A DNA stretch of 36,804 nucleotides, taken from contig JAHRYV010000031.1 of NCBI GenBank assembly GCA_020621965.1, positions 1 to 36,804 of the forward strand, in the 5' to 3' direction. Each line of letters starts with the position of its first letter. The first letter of the stretch is position 1. This document shows, piece by piece, positions 25,505 through 34,792 of the stretch. The position numbers were made by a program, and so were the translations under genes. The stretch is from Curvibacter sp. Lineage in GTDB: Bacteria > Pseudomonadota > Gammaproteobacteria > Burkholderiales > Burkholderiaceae_C. The notes under the pieces were generated by a model, which did no database searches, was not told where the DNA came from, and saw nothing but the letters and a program-made list of their open reading frames with translations.

Positions 25505-25798
25505 ATGACGGCGCGTCGGATCTTCCATGACAAGGCGGTTCTGGCCGATGGCTCGATCGTGGAGATGACGATCTGGCAACTGCCGCAGGCCACATCAGAG
25601 CGCCCGCACGCCCTGAAGTACAGCCTGTACTACGGGCGTGACGGCCAGCGCATCGTCGGTTATGACAACGAACGCGGCAAAGGTGACCACAAACACCTGG
25701 GCGACAAGGAAACCCGTTACCGTTTCGTCAGCGTCGAGAAACTGGTAGCGGATTTTCTGTCCGACGTGGACAAGGCCAATGGAGGACATGATGAGTAA
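25505..25798 (+). CDS. TumE-family (DUF6516) putative toxin
   Basis: A 97-residue protein. The pattern HALKYSLYYGRDGQRIVGYD, then KGDHKHLGDKETRYRF and SVEKLVADFLSDVD fits the family annotated as toxin-antitoxin system TumE family (DUF6516). The target and mechanism are not evident from sequence; a His-Lys-His core (DHKHLGD) is the best candidate functional site. It begins in an A/T-rich patch directly after mutS, has tandem operators over its promoter, and overlaps the downstream DNA-binding gene by 8 nt. The compact two-gene layout and A/T-rich 5' region suggest horizontal acquisition. Family assignment is from memory of the motif pattern. Confidence 0.72.
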   Translation: MTARRIFHDKAVLADGSIVEMTIWQLPQATSERPHALKYSLYYGRDGQRIVGYDNERGKGDHKHLGDKETRYRFVSVEKLVADFLSDVDKANGGHDE

Positions 25799-26144
25799 GG
25801 TTCAAGTGAACGTCGGCACCCTGGCCGACATGGGCAAGCGTTTTGTCGGGGCATGGACCCGCGCCGCCGCCGGTAAACGCGTCAATGAATCGCACGTCAC
25901 GTTTCTCGACGTGCAGACCCTGCTCGACACCCTGTCGCCGCGCCGCCTTGAACTGCTGCGCCATGTGCGCCAGCATGGCGCCGCCAACGTGCGCGAATTG
26001 GCGCAAGCCCTGGGACGCGACTACAAGAACGTGCATCAGGACGTAGCCGTGCTGGAGTCAGCCGGGCTGTTGTTGCGCGAAGGCAGAAAGCTGTCCGCCC
26101 CCTGGGACGAATTGCAGGCCAATGTGTCGTTGACCACGGCATGA
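25791..26144 (+). CDS. Helix-turn-helix antitoxin/autorepressor partner
   Basis: A 117-residue protein with a winged-helix DNA-binding region at about residues 40-95 (SPRRLELLRHVRQHGAANVR, then ELAQALGRDYKNVHQDVAVL and ESAGLLLREGRKL). It resembles the HVO_A0114-type putative DNA-binding proteins that commonly accompany DUF6516 toxins. It would neutralise the toxin and bind the tandem operators upstream. The start at 25791 is chosen because GGAGG (25781-25785) is 5 nt away; ATGs at 25779 and 25788 are in frame but badly placed. Its start overlaps the toxin stop (ATGAGTAA), so the toxin precedes the antitoxin, the reverse of most type II pairs. Confidence 0.72.
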   Translation: MSKVQVNVGTLADMGKRFVGAWTRAAAGKRVNESHVTFLDVQTLLDTLSPRRLELLRHVRQHGAANVRELAQALGRDYKNVHQDVAVLESAGLLLREGRKLSAPWDELQANVSLTTA

Positions 26145-26169
26145 GCCCGCAGCAATTCACCGCCACATC

Positions 26170-27009
26170 ATGAACTCCCACCTGCCCCCCATCATCTTCT
26201 CGCACGCCAACAGCTTTCCGGCCAGCACCTATCGTGTGCTCTTCGCCGAGCTGCGCCGCCGCGGCTTCAAGGTCAAGGCCGTGGACAAGTTCGGCCACGA
26301 CGAGCGTTACCCCGTCACCAGCAACTGGCCACACCTGGTGCAGCAGCTGGCCGATTTCGCCGCCGCCGAAATGGACAAGAGCGGCGAGCCGGTCTTTCTG
26401 GTCGGCCATTCGCTGGGGGGCTTCCTCAGCCTCATGGCCGCGGCGCGCCACCCCGAGCTGGCCTGCGGCGTGCTGCTGATCGACTCGCCCATCCTGGGCG
26501 GCTGGCGCGCCACCGGCGTGAACGTGGCCAAGCGCACGCAGCTCATCGGCGCGGTCTCGCCCGGTGCGGTCAGCCAGCGGCGACGCAACAGCTGGCCCGA
26601 CGTGGAGACCGCCTACGAACACCTGCGCCACAAGAAGGCTTTCGCGCACTGGAACGAGCAGGTGCTGCGCGACTACGTGGAACACGGCATGCACGACGAG
26701 GACGACAAGCGCGTGCTCAGTTTCACGCGCGAGGTCGAGACCGCCATCTACAACACCATCCCCCACCACCTGGACAGCCTGCTCAAGCGCCACCCGCTCA
26801 AGTGTCCGGCCGCTTTCATCGGCGGGCGCCACTCGGTGGAGATGAAACAGGTCGGCATGGCGATGACGGAGAAGGTCACCAAGGGCCGCATCAGCATGCT
26901 CGACGGCTCCCACCTCTTTCCCATGGAGCAGCCCATCGCCACGGCGGCGGCGGTCGAGGCCTCCCTGCTGAACCTGCACCACGTGCGGCAGCTCAAGAAC
27001 GGGCACTGA
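26170..27009 (+). CDS. Alpha/beta hydrolase
   Basis: A 279-residue hydrolase-fold protein. The early strand IIFSHANSFPASTYRVLF carries the oxyanion-side HAN motif, the nucleophile elbow is GHSLGG with Ser81, and a late DGSHLFPME probably supplies the catalytic His (acid not assigned). No signal peptide, so cytoplasmic. Substrate unknown; related proteins in proteobacteria are annotated only as alpha/beta hydrolases. It starts 25 nt after the antitoxin gene on the same strand, but the pair is probably an insertion and not functionally linked to it. Confidence 0.85.
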   Translation: MNSHLPPIIFSHANSFPASTYRVLFAELRRRGFKVKAVDKFGHDERYPVTSNWPHLVQQLADFAAAEMDKSGEPVFLVGHSLGGFLSLMAAARHPELACGVLLIDSPILGGWRATGVNVAKRTQLIGAVSPGAVSQRRRNSWPDVETAYEHLRHKKAFAHWNEQVLRDYVEHGMHDEDDKRVLSFTREVETAIYNTIPHHLDSLLKRHPLKCPAAFIGGRHSVEMKQVGMAMTEKVTKGRISMLDGSHLFPMEQPIATAAAVEASLLNLHHVRQLKNGH

Positions 27010-27027
27010 CGCGCCGGCCCCGGCCGC

Positions 27028-27056
27028 TTGGCACCGTGCCGGTCTTGGCCTATGCT
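27028..27056 (+). promoter_or_regulatory. Possible promoter of the flavodoxin gene
   Basis: TTGGCA (27028-27033) and TATGCT (27051-27056) are spaced by 17 nt, with a start near 27063 and a leader of about 40 nt ending in a strong ribosome site (AGGAGGG) before the ATG at 27102. Confidence 0.5.
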
Positions 27057-27101
27057 TGAACGGCGGCAGCGCGCTGCCTCGACGCCGCGCCAGGAGGGAA
27101 C

Positions 27102-27668
27102 ATGAAACGTATCGTGATCACTTTGCTGCTCAGCCTCGTTGCCGGGGCGAGCGCCGCGCAGACCCCCGAACCGCCAGGAGCCAAGACCATGAAGACGCTG
27201 CTTGTGTACTACTCCCTGACGGGCAAGACGGAGATCGTGGCGCAGACGCTGGCCCGTGAGCTGGGCGCGGATCTGCGGCGCGTGGAAGACGTCAACCCGC
27301 CCACGGTCAACTGGTGGTTCATGGTGACCGCCGGGTTTGCCGCGGTCCGGGGCGCCGAAGCCCCCATCAAGCCCGTCGACACCAGCCTGCAGGGCTACGA
27401 CCGCGTCTTCGTCGGCTCGCCGGTCTGGGGCGGCAGCCCTTCCACACCGATCAACACCTTCATCGCCAGGGCCGACTTCAGCGGCAAGGCGGTGATCCCC
27501 TTCATGACGATGGGCGGCGACGACGCCGCCGGCGCGCTCAGGAAGATGGGCGAGCGCATCGAGAAAAAAGGCGGCAAGATCGTCGGCTCATTCGCCTTTT
27601 CCACCGGCAAGGCGACCAACGAAGAGCTGGCCGCCAGGACGCGCGAGACGGCCCAGCGTTACCGCTGA
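27102..27668 (+). CDS. Flavodoxin-fold protein with a signal peptide
   Basis: A 188-residue protein. Residues 1-19 (IVITLLLSLVAGASAA) form a good Sec signal with cleavage after ASA-A, so the flavodoxin would be exported. From residue 30 the domain reads MKTLLVYYSLTGKTEIVAQT, with the phosphate-binding loop S-LTGKT, then VGSPVWGGSPSTPINTFI around the isoalloxazine and MTMGGDDAAGALRKM. This is the pattern of flavodoxin-like NAD(P)H-quinone/FMN proteins, usually cytoplasmic. The ATG at 27102 has AGGAGGG 5 nt upstream; a second ATG at 27189 (residue 30) has its own AGGAG at 27176-27180, so a shorter cytoplasmic form is possible. It converges on uppP with 6 nt between stops. Confidence 0.85.
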   Translation: MKRIVITLLLSLVAGASAAQTPEPPGAKTMKTLLVYYSLTGKTEIVAQTLARELGADLRRVEDVNPPTVNWWFMVTAGFAAVRGAEAPIKPVDTSLQGYDRVFVGSPVWGGSPSTPINTFIARADFSGKAVIPFMTMGGDDAAGALRKMGERIEKKGGKIVGSFAFSTGKATNEELAARTRETAQRYR

Positions 27669-27674
27669 TTCCCC

Positions 27675-28508
27675 TCAGGCCGTCCAGCTCACCAGCCCGC
27701 TCCAGGCCGTGCCCAGCACCACGACGCCGAAGACGATGCGGTACCAGGCAAAACCGTTGAAGTTGTGGGTGGAGATGAAGCGCAGCAGCCAGCGCACGCA
27801 CAACCAGGCGCTGGCAAACGAGAACAGCAGGCCGACGCCGAACAGCGGCAGGTCGTCCAGCGACAGCAGGGCACGTTCCTTCAGCAGGCTGTAGGCGCCG
27901 GCGCCGATCAGCGTGGGGATGGCGAGGTAGAAGGAGAAGTCGGTGGCTGCCTTGCGCGACAGACCCAGCAGCATGCCGCCGATGATGGTGGCGCCGCTGC
28001 GGCTGGTGCCCGGGATCATGGCCAGACACTGCACCAGGCCCAGCTTGACGGCATCTTTCCAGTCCATCTGGTCGACGTCGTGGATGCGCGGCGCAGTCTC
28101 GGCGCGCGCCTGGCGCCGCTCGGCCCACAGGATGATGAAACCGCCGATGATGAAGGTGGTGGCCACCACCTCGGCCGTGAACAGATGGGCCTTGATGGCC
28201 TTGCCCGCCAGCAGGCCCAGCACCACGGCCGGGATGAAGGCGATCAGCACATTGAGCGTGAATTGCTGCGCCTGCTTTTGTGTGGGCAGCGCCACCACGG
28301 TGGCGCGCAGCTTCTGCCAGTAGACCAGGATCACCGCCAGGATGGCGCCGGTCTGGATGGCGATGTCGAAGACCTTGGCCTTCTCGTCATGAAAACCCAG
28401 CAGGCTGCCGGCCAGGATCAGGTGGCCGGTACTGGAGATAGGCAGGAATTCGGTCAGGCCTTCGACGATGCCCATCAGGGCGGCTTTGATCAGCAGGGTG
28501 ATATCCAC
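27675..28508 (-). CDS. uppP: Undecaprenyl-diphosphatase
   Basis: UppP (BacA) recycles the lipid carrier for peptidoglycan by dephosphorylating undecaprenyl diphosphate. The 277-residue membrane protein has the two catalytic motifs: [14 protein letters not shown] (residues 16-29) and [10 protein letters not shown] (from residue 166), with about eight helices. The start codon is a GTG at 28508, with GGAG 6 nt upstream, giving the conserved short N-terminus. Single gene facing a divergent small membrane protein gene. Confidence 0.96.
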   Translation of the reverse strand: MDITLLIKAALMGIVEGLTEFLPISSTGHLILAGSLLGFHDEKAKVFDIAIQTGAILAVILVYWQKLRATVVALPTQKQAQQFTLNVLIAFIPAVVLGLLAGKAIKAHLFTAEVVATTFIIGGFIILWAERRQARAETAPRIHDVDQMDWKDAVKLGLVQCLAMIPGTSRSGATIIGGMLLGLSRKAATDFSFYLAIPTLIGAGAYSLLKERALLSLDDLPLFGVGLLFSFASAWLCVRWLLRFISTHNFNGFAWYRIVFGVVVLGTAWSGLVSWTA

Positions 28509-28592
28509 GGAGACTCCATTGAAGACCCTGGATTATCGCTGCGGCCCGCGCGCCCTCCGGCATCGCGTACAGTCGCCGCCAAGGGATACCCC

Positions 28593-29093
28593 ATGCCGCC
28601 AGGCCACACCGACCAGCCCCCGCACCACCCTCTTTCCCAACGCCGCCGGCTGCTGCTGGCCCTGGCACTGGGAACCCTGCTGGCGCTCGCCTGTGCCCTG
28701 GCCGGGCCGTGGCTGACGCCGCCGGCCATCGCACGCTGGACGTTCCACAACATGGAGCAGGACGAGGCCCGGGCCCTGCTCGGGCTGATCGGCATCCGGC
28801 ATCTGCCCATCTTCCTGCTGGCGGTGGCGTCGGGGCGCATGATCTTCCAGCGCCTGCGCAGCACGGCGGCCGTTACCGTGGCGGTGACGGCTTTACCCTA
28901 CCTGCTTTATGTCGTCGTTCACGGCGTGCTGGACGCGCTGGCGGCCGGCGAACCCGCGTTCAGCTGGGTCGGCTACGAGCCGGCCTATTTCATCTGGCCG
29001 CATTTCGTGACCGTCCCTCTCGGGCTGTGGGCAGGCGCGCGCATGGCGGCGCGCCGGCGCGACACAGCCCGCAGTACCGCGCATCAGGCGTAA
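28593..29093 (+). CDS. Uncharacterised four-helix membrane protein
   Basis: Not recognised. The 166-residue product has a hydrophilic Pro/His-rich head (about 20 residues), then four hydrophobic segments: LLLALALGTLLALACALAG (about 21-39), LPIFLLAVASG (about 71-81), VTVAVTALPYLLYVVVHGVL (about 93-112) and YFIWPHFVTVPLGLWAG (about 132-148). It ends in a basic tail with RRRDTAR. The ATG at 28593 has AAGGGAT about 8 nt upstream. It is divergent from uppP (84-nt gap), and a short hairpin (29116-29130, GGCGCG/CGCGCC) lies after its stop. Confidence 0.65.
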   Translation: MPPGHTDQPPHHPLSQRRRLLLALALGTLLALACALAGPWLTPPAIARWTFHNMEQDEARALLGLIGIRHLPIFLLAVASGRMIFQRLRSTAAVTVAVTALPYLLYVVVHGVLDALAAGEPAFSWVGYEPAYFIWPHFVTVPLGLWAGARMAARRRDTARSTAHQA

Positions 29094-29135
29094 CACGGAG
29101 TCTGGTGAGGCAGCAGGCGCGTGGCGCGCCGGGAC

Positions 29136-29420
29136 TTAGATCGCCCGCAGCTCCGAGAACTGGCTTTGTGCCGGGTTGTGGGCCGGATCCAGGCAGGCGT
29201 TGGCAAACCCTACCGGGCCGAAGTCCAGCAGGATGACGGCCCAGGTGTCCCACCGGTTGCGCGGGTCGAAGCCGAAGTGATCCAGCTTGACCTCCTCCGG
29301 GTTGACCTTGCGGCCCACCTGGAAAGAGATGGCCTGGAGCAACTGACGAAAGTCCTCGACGCGCTGGACTTGCTGCATGGACCGCTCGAATCCGCAGCCG
29401 CTGGGTCTGAACCTTGGCAC
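29136..29420 (-). CDS. Small uncharacterised protein
   Basis: Not recognised. From the GTG at 29420 (GAGGGG ribosome site 5 nt upstream) the product is 94 residues; an ATG at 29378 would give 80 residues and skips a Pro/Arg/Gly-rich head. The core VEDFRQLLQAISFQVGRKVN, then DHFGFDPRNRWDTWAVILLD and GFANACLDPAHN looks like a small folded cytoplasmic domain, with no signal or helix long enough for a membrane. It follows the ABC permease gene on the same strand after a 24-bp palindrome, so it may be separately controlled. Confidence 0.55.
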   Translation of the reverse strand: MPRFRPSGCGFERSMQQVQRVEDFRQLLQAISFQVGRKVNPEEVKLDHFGFDPRNRWDTWAVILLDFGPVGFANACLDPAHNPAQSQFSELRAI

Positions 29421-29486
29421 GTGTACCCCTCGTTTACTGATGCGCCCATTCTGCCGACGCCGAGGCGGTACAGCTACTGGAAATGT

Positions 29487-29510
29487 CCAACAGTTGTATG
29501 CAATTGTTGG
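29487..29510. promoter_or_regulatory. 24-bp near-perfect palindrome, possible operator
   Basis: CCAACAGTTGTA followed by TGCAATTGTTGG pairs at 10 of 12 positions with no central spacer, in an A/T-richer patch between the ABC permease stop and the small gene at 29420. Its dyad symmetry without a loop suits a dimeric repressor site better than an RNA terminator. It lies about 70-90 bp before the small gene's start. Confidence 0.45.
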
Positions 29511-29514
29511 GGGC

Positions 29515-31460
<1,946 letters not shown>

Positions 31461-31461
31461 G

Positions 31462-33063
31462 TCAAAACATCATCCGCGGGCCGGTGGCGCCCGGGCGCGC
31501 CGTGCCACCCGCTGCGCCGCTGACGCCGGTGACCACACTGGCGCCCTCCTTCAGCTCGGCTGCTTCCGGCGAGCTGGGCGGCACGATCAGCTCGGTATAA
31601 CTGCCGTCGGTTATCCCTAAGCGCACGCTCAGCGCCTTGGGCTTGCCGCCCTCGCCCGGCACATAGATGCGGCCGCGCGTGATGGCGCGCCCGGCCACCT
31701 CGGCCTGCAGCGCGGCGTAACGCTTTTTCTGCTCGGCGTTCAACAGCTCGGCAATGCGCGCGCGGATGTCGGCCGTGATGCGCTCGCGCGCCTTGGTGCG
31801 CTCGGCCTCGGGCAGCTCGCGCAGCTGCATGAACTTGGGGCGGGCCGACGCGTAGACGGCGTCCACCTTCTCCGTCTGCGCGGGCGTGAGCTGCAGCTCC
31901 TGCACCAGGCGGTTGCGGAACTCGGTCAGCGCGTTGCCGGTGCCCGTGGACGCGGCCGGGGTCGCAGCCGGCGCCGAAGCGGCCGGCGCTGCCGTGGCAG
32001 CGGCGGGCGCCGCGGGCTCCACGCCGGTGATGCGCACGCGCAGCGCGGCGTTGGGCACCTTCAGCACGTTGTCGCGCACGTCGGTCACCACCCGCACATT
32101 GGCCGTCATGCCCGGCAGCAGGCGGCCGTCGGTGTTGGAGAAGGTCACCACCGCCACATAGGTCACCACGTTGGAGACATTGAGCGCGGCCTTGCGCACC
32201 TGGGAGATCTGGCCTTCGAAGGTGTGGCCCGGGAAGGCGTCCACCGTGAAGCTGGCCTTCTGGCCGGCACGGATGCGACCCACGTCGGCCTCGTCGATGC
32301 TGGCTTCCACCTGCATGTCGCGCAGGTTCTGGGCAATGATGAACAGCTCCGGCGCCTGCAGGCTGGCGGCCACGGTCTGGCCCTTTTCGATGGCGCGCTT
32401 GATCACGATGCCATTGACCGGCGAGGTCACGCGCGTGCGCGCCAGATCCACCCGGGCCTGCGCCAGCGCCGCCTCGCGCTGGGCCACGCTGGCCTGCGCG
32501 CTCTTGACCTGCGCCTCGCTCACACCCAGCTGGGCCTCGGCCGCCTTCACGGACTCGCTGCTGGTGTTGACCAGGGCGTTGGACTGGTCCGCCGTGCTCT
32601 GGGCGATGAACTGCTTGCCCACCAGCATCAGGTTGCGCTCGTGCGTGCGGCGCGCCTCGGCCAGGTCGGTCTGCGCGCGCGAGACCTGGGCCTTGGCCGC
32701 CACCACATTGGCCTGCGCCGTCAGCACCACGGCGCGGGCGGCGTCCACGTCGGCCTGGGCCGAGCGCACGCGGTACTCGAAGGTCTCGGGGTCGATCACG
32801 GCGATCAGCTGGCCGGCCTTGACCTCGGAGTTGAAGTCGGCCAGCACTTCCTTGATCTGGCCCGATACCTGGGTGCCCACCGTCACCTGCGTCACCGGGC
32901 TCACCGAGCCGCTGGCCGACACCGCCGACTGCAGCGGCCCGCGTTCGAGCTTGGCCGTGCGGTACTGCACCTCGGTGCTGCCGCCGCGCTGGCTCCACCA
33001 CCAGCCCAGGCCACCCACCAGAACCACGGCCGCCACCCCCAGCGCGAGATATGTCTTCTTCAT
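31462..33063 (-). CDS. MacA-like periplasmic adaptor with inserted LTxxQ helical segment
   Basis: A 533-residue membrane-anchored adaptor. An N-terminal helix (TYLALGVAAVVLVGGLGWWW) is followed by the lipoyl/hairpin parts: GTQVSGQIKEVLADFNSEVK, a long coiled coil about residues 100-200, and LARTRVTSPVNGIVIKRAIE. The beta-barrel and membrane-proximal parts follow (PGMTANVRVVTD, NVLKVPNAALRVR). At about 349-375 there is an Ala/Pro linker, then an alpha-helical segment to about 460 with LTPAQ (392-396) and LLNAEQKKRYAAL, which resembles the Spy/CpxP LTxxQ family. The final strand resumes at RGRIYVPGEGGKPKALSVRL. The start at 33063 (MKKTYLALG) is preferred to an upstream in-frame ATG at 33102 with no ribosome site. 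First of the three exporter genes, 81 nt after the radical SAM gene. Confidence 0.9.
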   Translation of the reverse strand: MKKTYLALGVAAVVLVGGLGWWWSQRGGSTEVQYRTAKLERGPLQSAVSASGSVSPVTQVTVGTQVSGQIKEVLADFNSEVKAGQLIAVIDPETFEYRVRSAQADVDAARAVVLTAQANVVAAKAQVSRAQTDLAEARRTHERNLMLVGKQFIAQSTADQSNALVNTSSESVKAAEAQLGVSEAQVKSAQASVAQREAALAQARVDLARTRVTSPVNGIVIKRAIEKGQTVAASLQAPELFIIAQNLRDMQVEASIDEADVGRIRAGQKASFTVDAFPGHTFEGQISQVRKAALNVSNVVTYVAVVTFSNTDGRLLPGMTANVRVVTDVRDNVLKVPNAALRVRITGVEPAAPAAATAAPAASAPAATPAASTGTGNALTEFRNRLVQELQLTPAQTEKVDAVYASARPKFMQLRELPEAERTKARERITADIRARIAELLNAEQKKRYAALQAEVAGRAITRGRIYVPGEGGKPKALSVRLGITDGSYTELIVPPSSPEAAELKEGASVVTGVSGAAGGTARPGATGPRMMF

Positions 33064-33144
33064 GCGGCCATTGTAGGAACAGCGCCCCGACCCGCGGGTC
33101 AAGTCAGATATCTGCCGTGTAAAGACGGTGCAAACCTGGTGCCC

Positions 33145-34329
33145 TCAGGGCATGACTTCGACGTACTCGTACACCTCGCAGTCGGTGATCTGGCGGCGCA
33201 CGGGCAGGCTCAGCCGGCCGAACCAGGCCTTGGGGTCGTGGCGGTCGATCTCGCGGCCCATGAAACGCAGCAGCTCGCAGATGGGCTCGACCACGTTGCG
33301 GCGGTAGCGTTCGTCGTTCTTCTCGTAGCCCAGGTACATGTTCTTCATGCAGTTGCCCCGGCACCAGGAATAGGCCTCGCAGCTGGCGCAGGGCATGGAC
33401 GGGGTCTGCTGCAGGGGGCTGGGCTTGAGCCAGTTCTCCTGCACGCTGCCCATCAGCATGGCGGGCACGTACATCATGTCGGGGCAGGGATAGATCTTGC
33501 CGTCGGGCATGACGTTGATCAGGTGCGACGAGACGCGGCACTGCGTGCGCCCGGCATACAGCTCCTGCGCGCGGCCCGGCATGACCTTGTTGCGCACGAT
33601 GCCCATGAGCGGGATGAGCGGATAAAGCCGGTCCGTCTGCGCAAAGAAACGCTCGATCAGCCGCACCAGCACCGCCTGGCGGCGCTGCACCGAGTCGCCG
33701 TCGTACATCTCGTCGGCGACGAACTGCCAGTACAGATAGTCGAAGGGCGAATCCGCGCGCACCAGCTCGTCGAGTTCCTCGAAGGTGGTGGCCGGGTTGC
33801 CCCAGGTCACGCGGGCCGTGACGCTGCCACTGACATGCTCGCGCACCTGGCGCAGGTTCTTGAGCACCTGGCGGTAGATGCCGCGGCCGCGGTAGCCGTC
33901 GGTGATGGTCTCGCCGCCGTCGATGGAGATGAGCACGTTGGACAGCTTGGACAACACCCACTCGGGCAGGTCGTCCAGCAGCGTGCCGTTGGTCTGCAGC
34001 TGGAAACGCCAGTGCGGAAAACGCTGCATCACCTCGATCATCATGGGCCGGTTCAGCGTGGGCTCGCCGCCGTAGAAAGTGACGTAGACCTCCTTGTCGG
34101 CCAGATGGCGCTCGGCAAACGCCACCAGCTGGTCCATGCTGTACTCGACATGGATCTGCGAACCCAGCACCTCACCGACGCCGAGCGAGCAGTAGGTGCA
34201 TTTCAGGTTGCATTTGAGCGTGGTGAGCAATTGCAGCTCGACACGGTTGCCCACGATGGGGTCGAAGCTGTCGGTATTGGCCGCGTCGGCGGCTGGCTTG
34301 CGCGGGTAGAAGTGAACAGGGGTATGCAT
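33145..34329 (-). CDS. Radical SAM/SPASM enzyme, putative peptide-modifying
   Basis: A 394-residue iron-sulfur enzyme. The radical SAM cluster motif is CNLKCTYC (Cys40, Cys44, Cys47), followed by the SAM-contacting YGGEPTLN. The C-terminal half has many cysteines in SPASM-like spacing: Cys264, Cys282, then CASC (Cys314, Cys317), Cys323 and Cys327 (SWCRGNC). SPASM domains bind auxiliary clusters and are typical of enzymes that modify peptides, but also occur in anaerobic sulfatase maturases; no sulfatase is in the window. The start at 34329 (MHTPVHFYP) is the only ATG near the domain start; its ribosome site is weak. Downstream, on the same strand after 81 nt, lies a MacA/MacB-like exporter, which would fit export of a modified peptide. 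Confidence 0.85.
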   Translation of the reverse strand: MHTPVHFYPRKPAADAANTDSFDPIVGNRVELQLLTTLKCNLKCTYCSLGVGEVLGSQIHVEYSMDQLVAFAERHLADKEVYVTFYGGEPTLNRPMMIEVMQRFPHWRFQLQTNGTLLDDLPEWVLSKLSNVLISIDGGETITDGYRGRGIYRQVLKNLRQVREHVSGSVTARVTWGNPATTFEELDELVRADSPFDYLYWQFVADEMYDGDSVQRRQAVLVRLIERFFAQTDRLYPLIPLMGIVRNKVMPGRAQELYAGRTQCRVSSHLINVMPDGKIYPCPDMMYVPAMLMGSVQENWLKPSPLQQTPSMPCASCEAYSWCRGNCMKNMYLGYEKNDERYRRNVVEPICELLRFMGREIDRHDPKAWFGRLSLPVRRQITDCEVYEYVEVMP

Positions 34330-34465
34330 GGCCTGGCCTGGATGGAGCAGTCGGAGTGGTCTCTGGCCGCCCGTGAACGGGCCCGCCAGGGCGGTCGTGG
34401 GGGCGCGCGGTGAGACGCAACCGTCCGCCTCCAGACGGACACGCGTAGCGCCAGGCGCCCCGGGA

Positions 34466-34606
34466 TCAGCGGGCGCAGGCCGCGGGAGGTGCGTGTTTGG
34501 CCAGCGAGTTGGTGCCAAAGCGACGCTGCATCAGCCCCGCATGCTGCGACGCGACCCGCGCGCCTTGCGCGCGGCTGCCGTCAGCGGGGGAACTCATCCA
34601 GTGCAT
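34466..34606 (-). CDS. Short open frame upstream of the radical SAM gene (possible peptide substrate)
   Basis: A 46-residue frame starting MHWMSSPADGSRAQGARVAS and ending in LAKHAPPAACAR, with G or C at about 80% of third codon positions. It stops 137 nt before the radical SAM gene on the same strand. It could be a ribosomally made precursor, with the Cys/Pro/Ala tail as core, but it lacks a clear ribosome site and no repeat core is visible. GC-rich DNA readily produces such frames, so this is only a candidate. Confidence 0.22.
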   Translation of the reverse strand: MHWMSSPADGSRAQGARVASQHAGLMQRRFGTNSLAKHAPPAACAR

Positions 34607-34697
34607 CGGCAAATTCTTGCACGCCCGCCCGGCCGGATCCATGCGCCAGGTCAAAGCGCCGTCATCCCGTGCCCCGTGGCGCACCGCCGGCCAGACG

Positions 34698-34724
34698 AAA
34701 AAAACGGCGCTGCATGAGCGCCGT
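34698..34724 (-). terminator. Intrinsic terminator for the His/Arg-rich gene
   Basis: On the minus strand ACGGCGCT pairs with AGCGCCGT around a 5-nt loop (8 perfect pairs, 34704-34724), followed by TTTTTTT. It lies about 70 nt after the stop at 34793 and separates that gene from the radical SAM unit downstream. Confidence 0.85.
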
Positions 34725-34792
34725 GCAACGACCGTGTGTGCACACGGCCCGCCGCGGGAGAGGGCACCGCGGTGTTGGGAGAGTGGTGGGGC

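Larger units (their letters stand above)
34330..34792. other. Gap of about 460 nt between the radical SAM gene and the His/Arg-rich gene
   Basis: Apart from the short frame at 34466-34606 and the terminator at 34698-34724, no gene could be supported on either strand. A small stem GTCCG/CGGAC lies at about 34422-34439. No consensus promoter was found for the radical SAM gene; a TTGACC on the minus strand near 34650 has no matching -10. Confidence 0.5.

Noticed and set aside
29116..29130. Intrinsic terminator after the small membrane protein gene (GGCGCG-TGG-CGCGCC)
   Set aside because: The stem is only 6 bp and no T-run follows on either strand.
33145..34329. Radical SAM gene as an anaerobic sulfatase maturase
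   Set aside because: No sulfatase is encoded nearby, so this remains possible but unsupported here.
32224..34413. A 729-codon plus-strand frame opposite the adaptor and radical SAM genes
   Set aside because: It lies antisense to two well-recognised genes and reads as His/Ala/Leu/Gln-rich shadow sequence.
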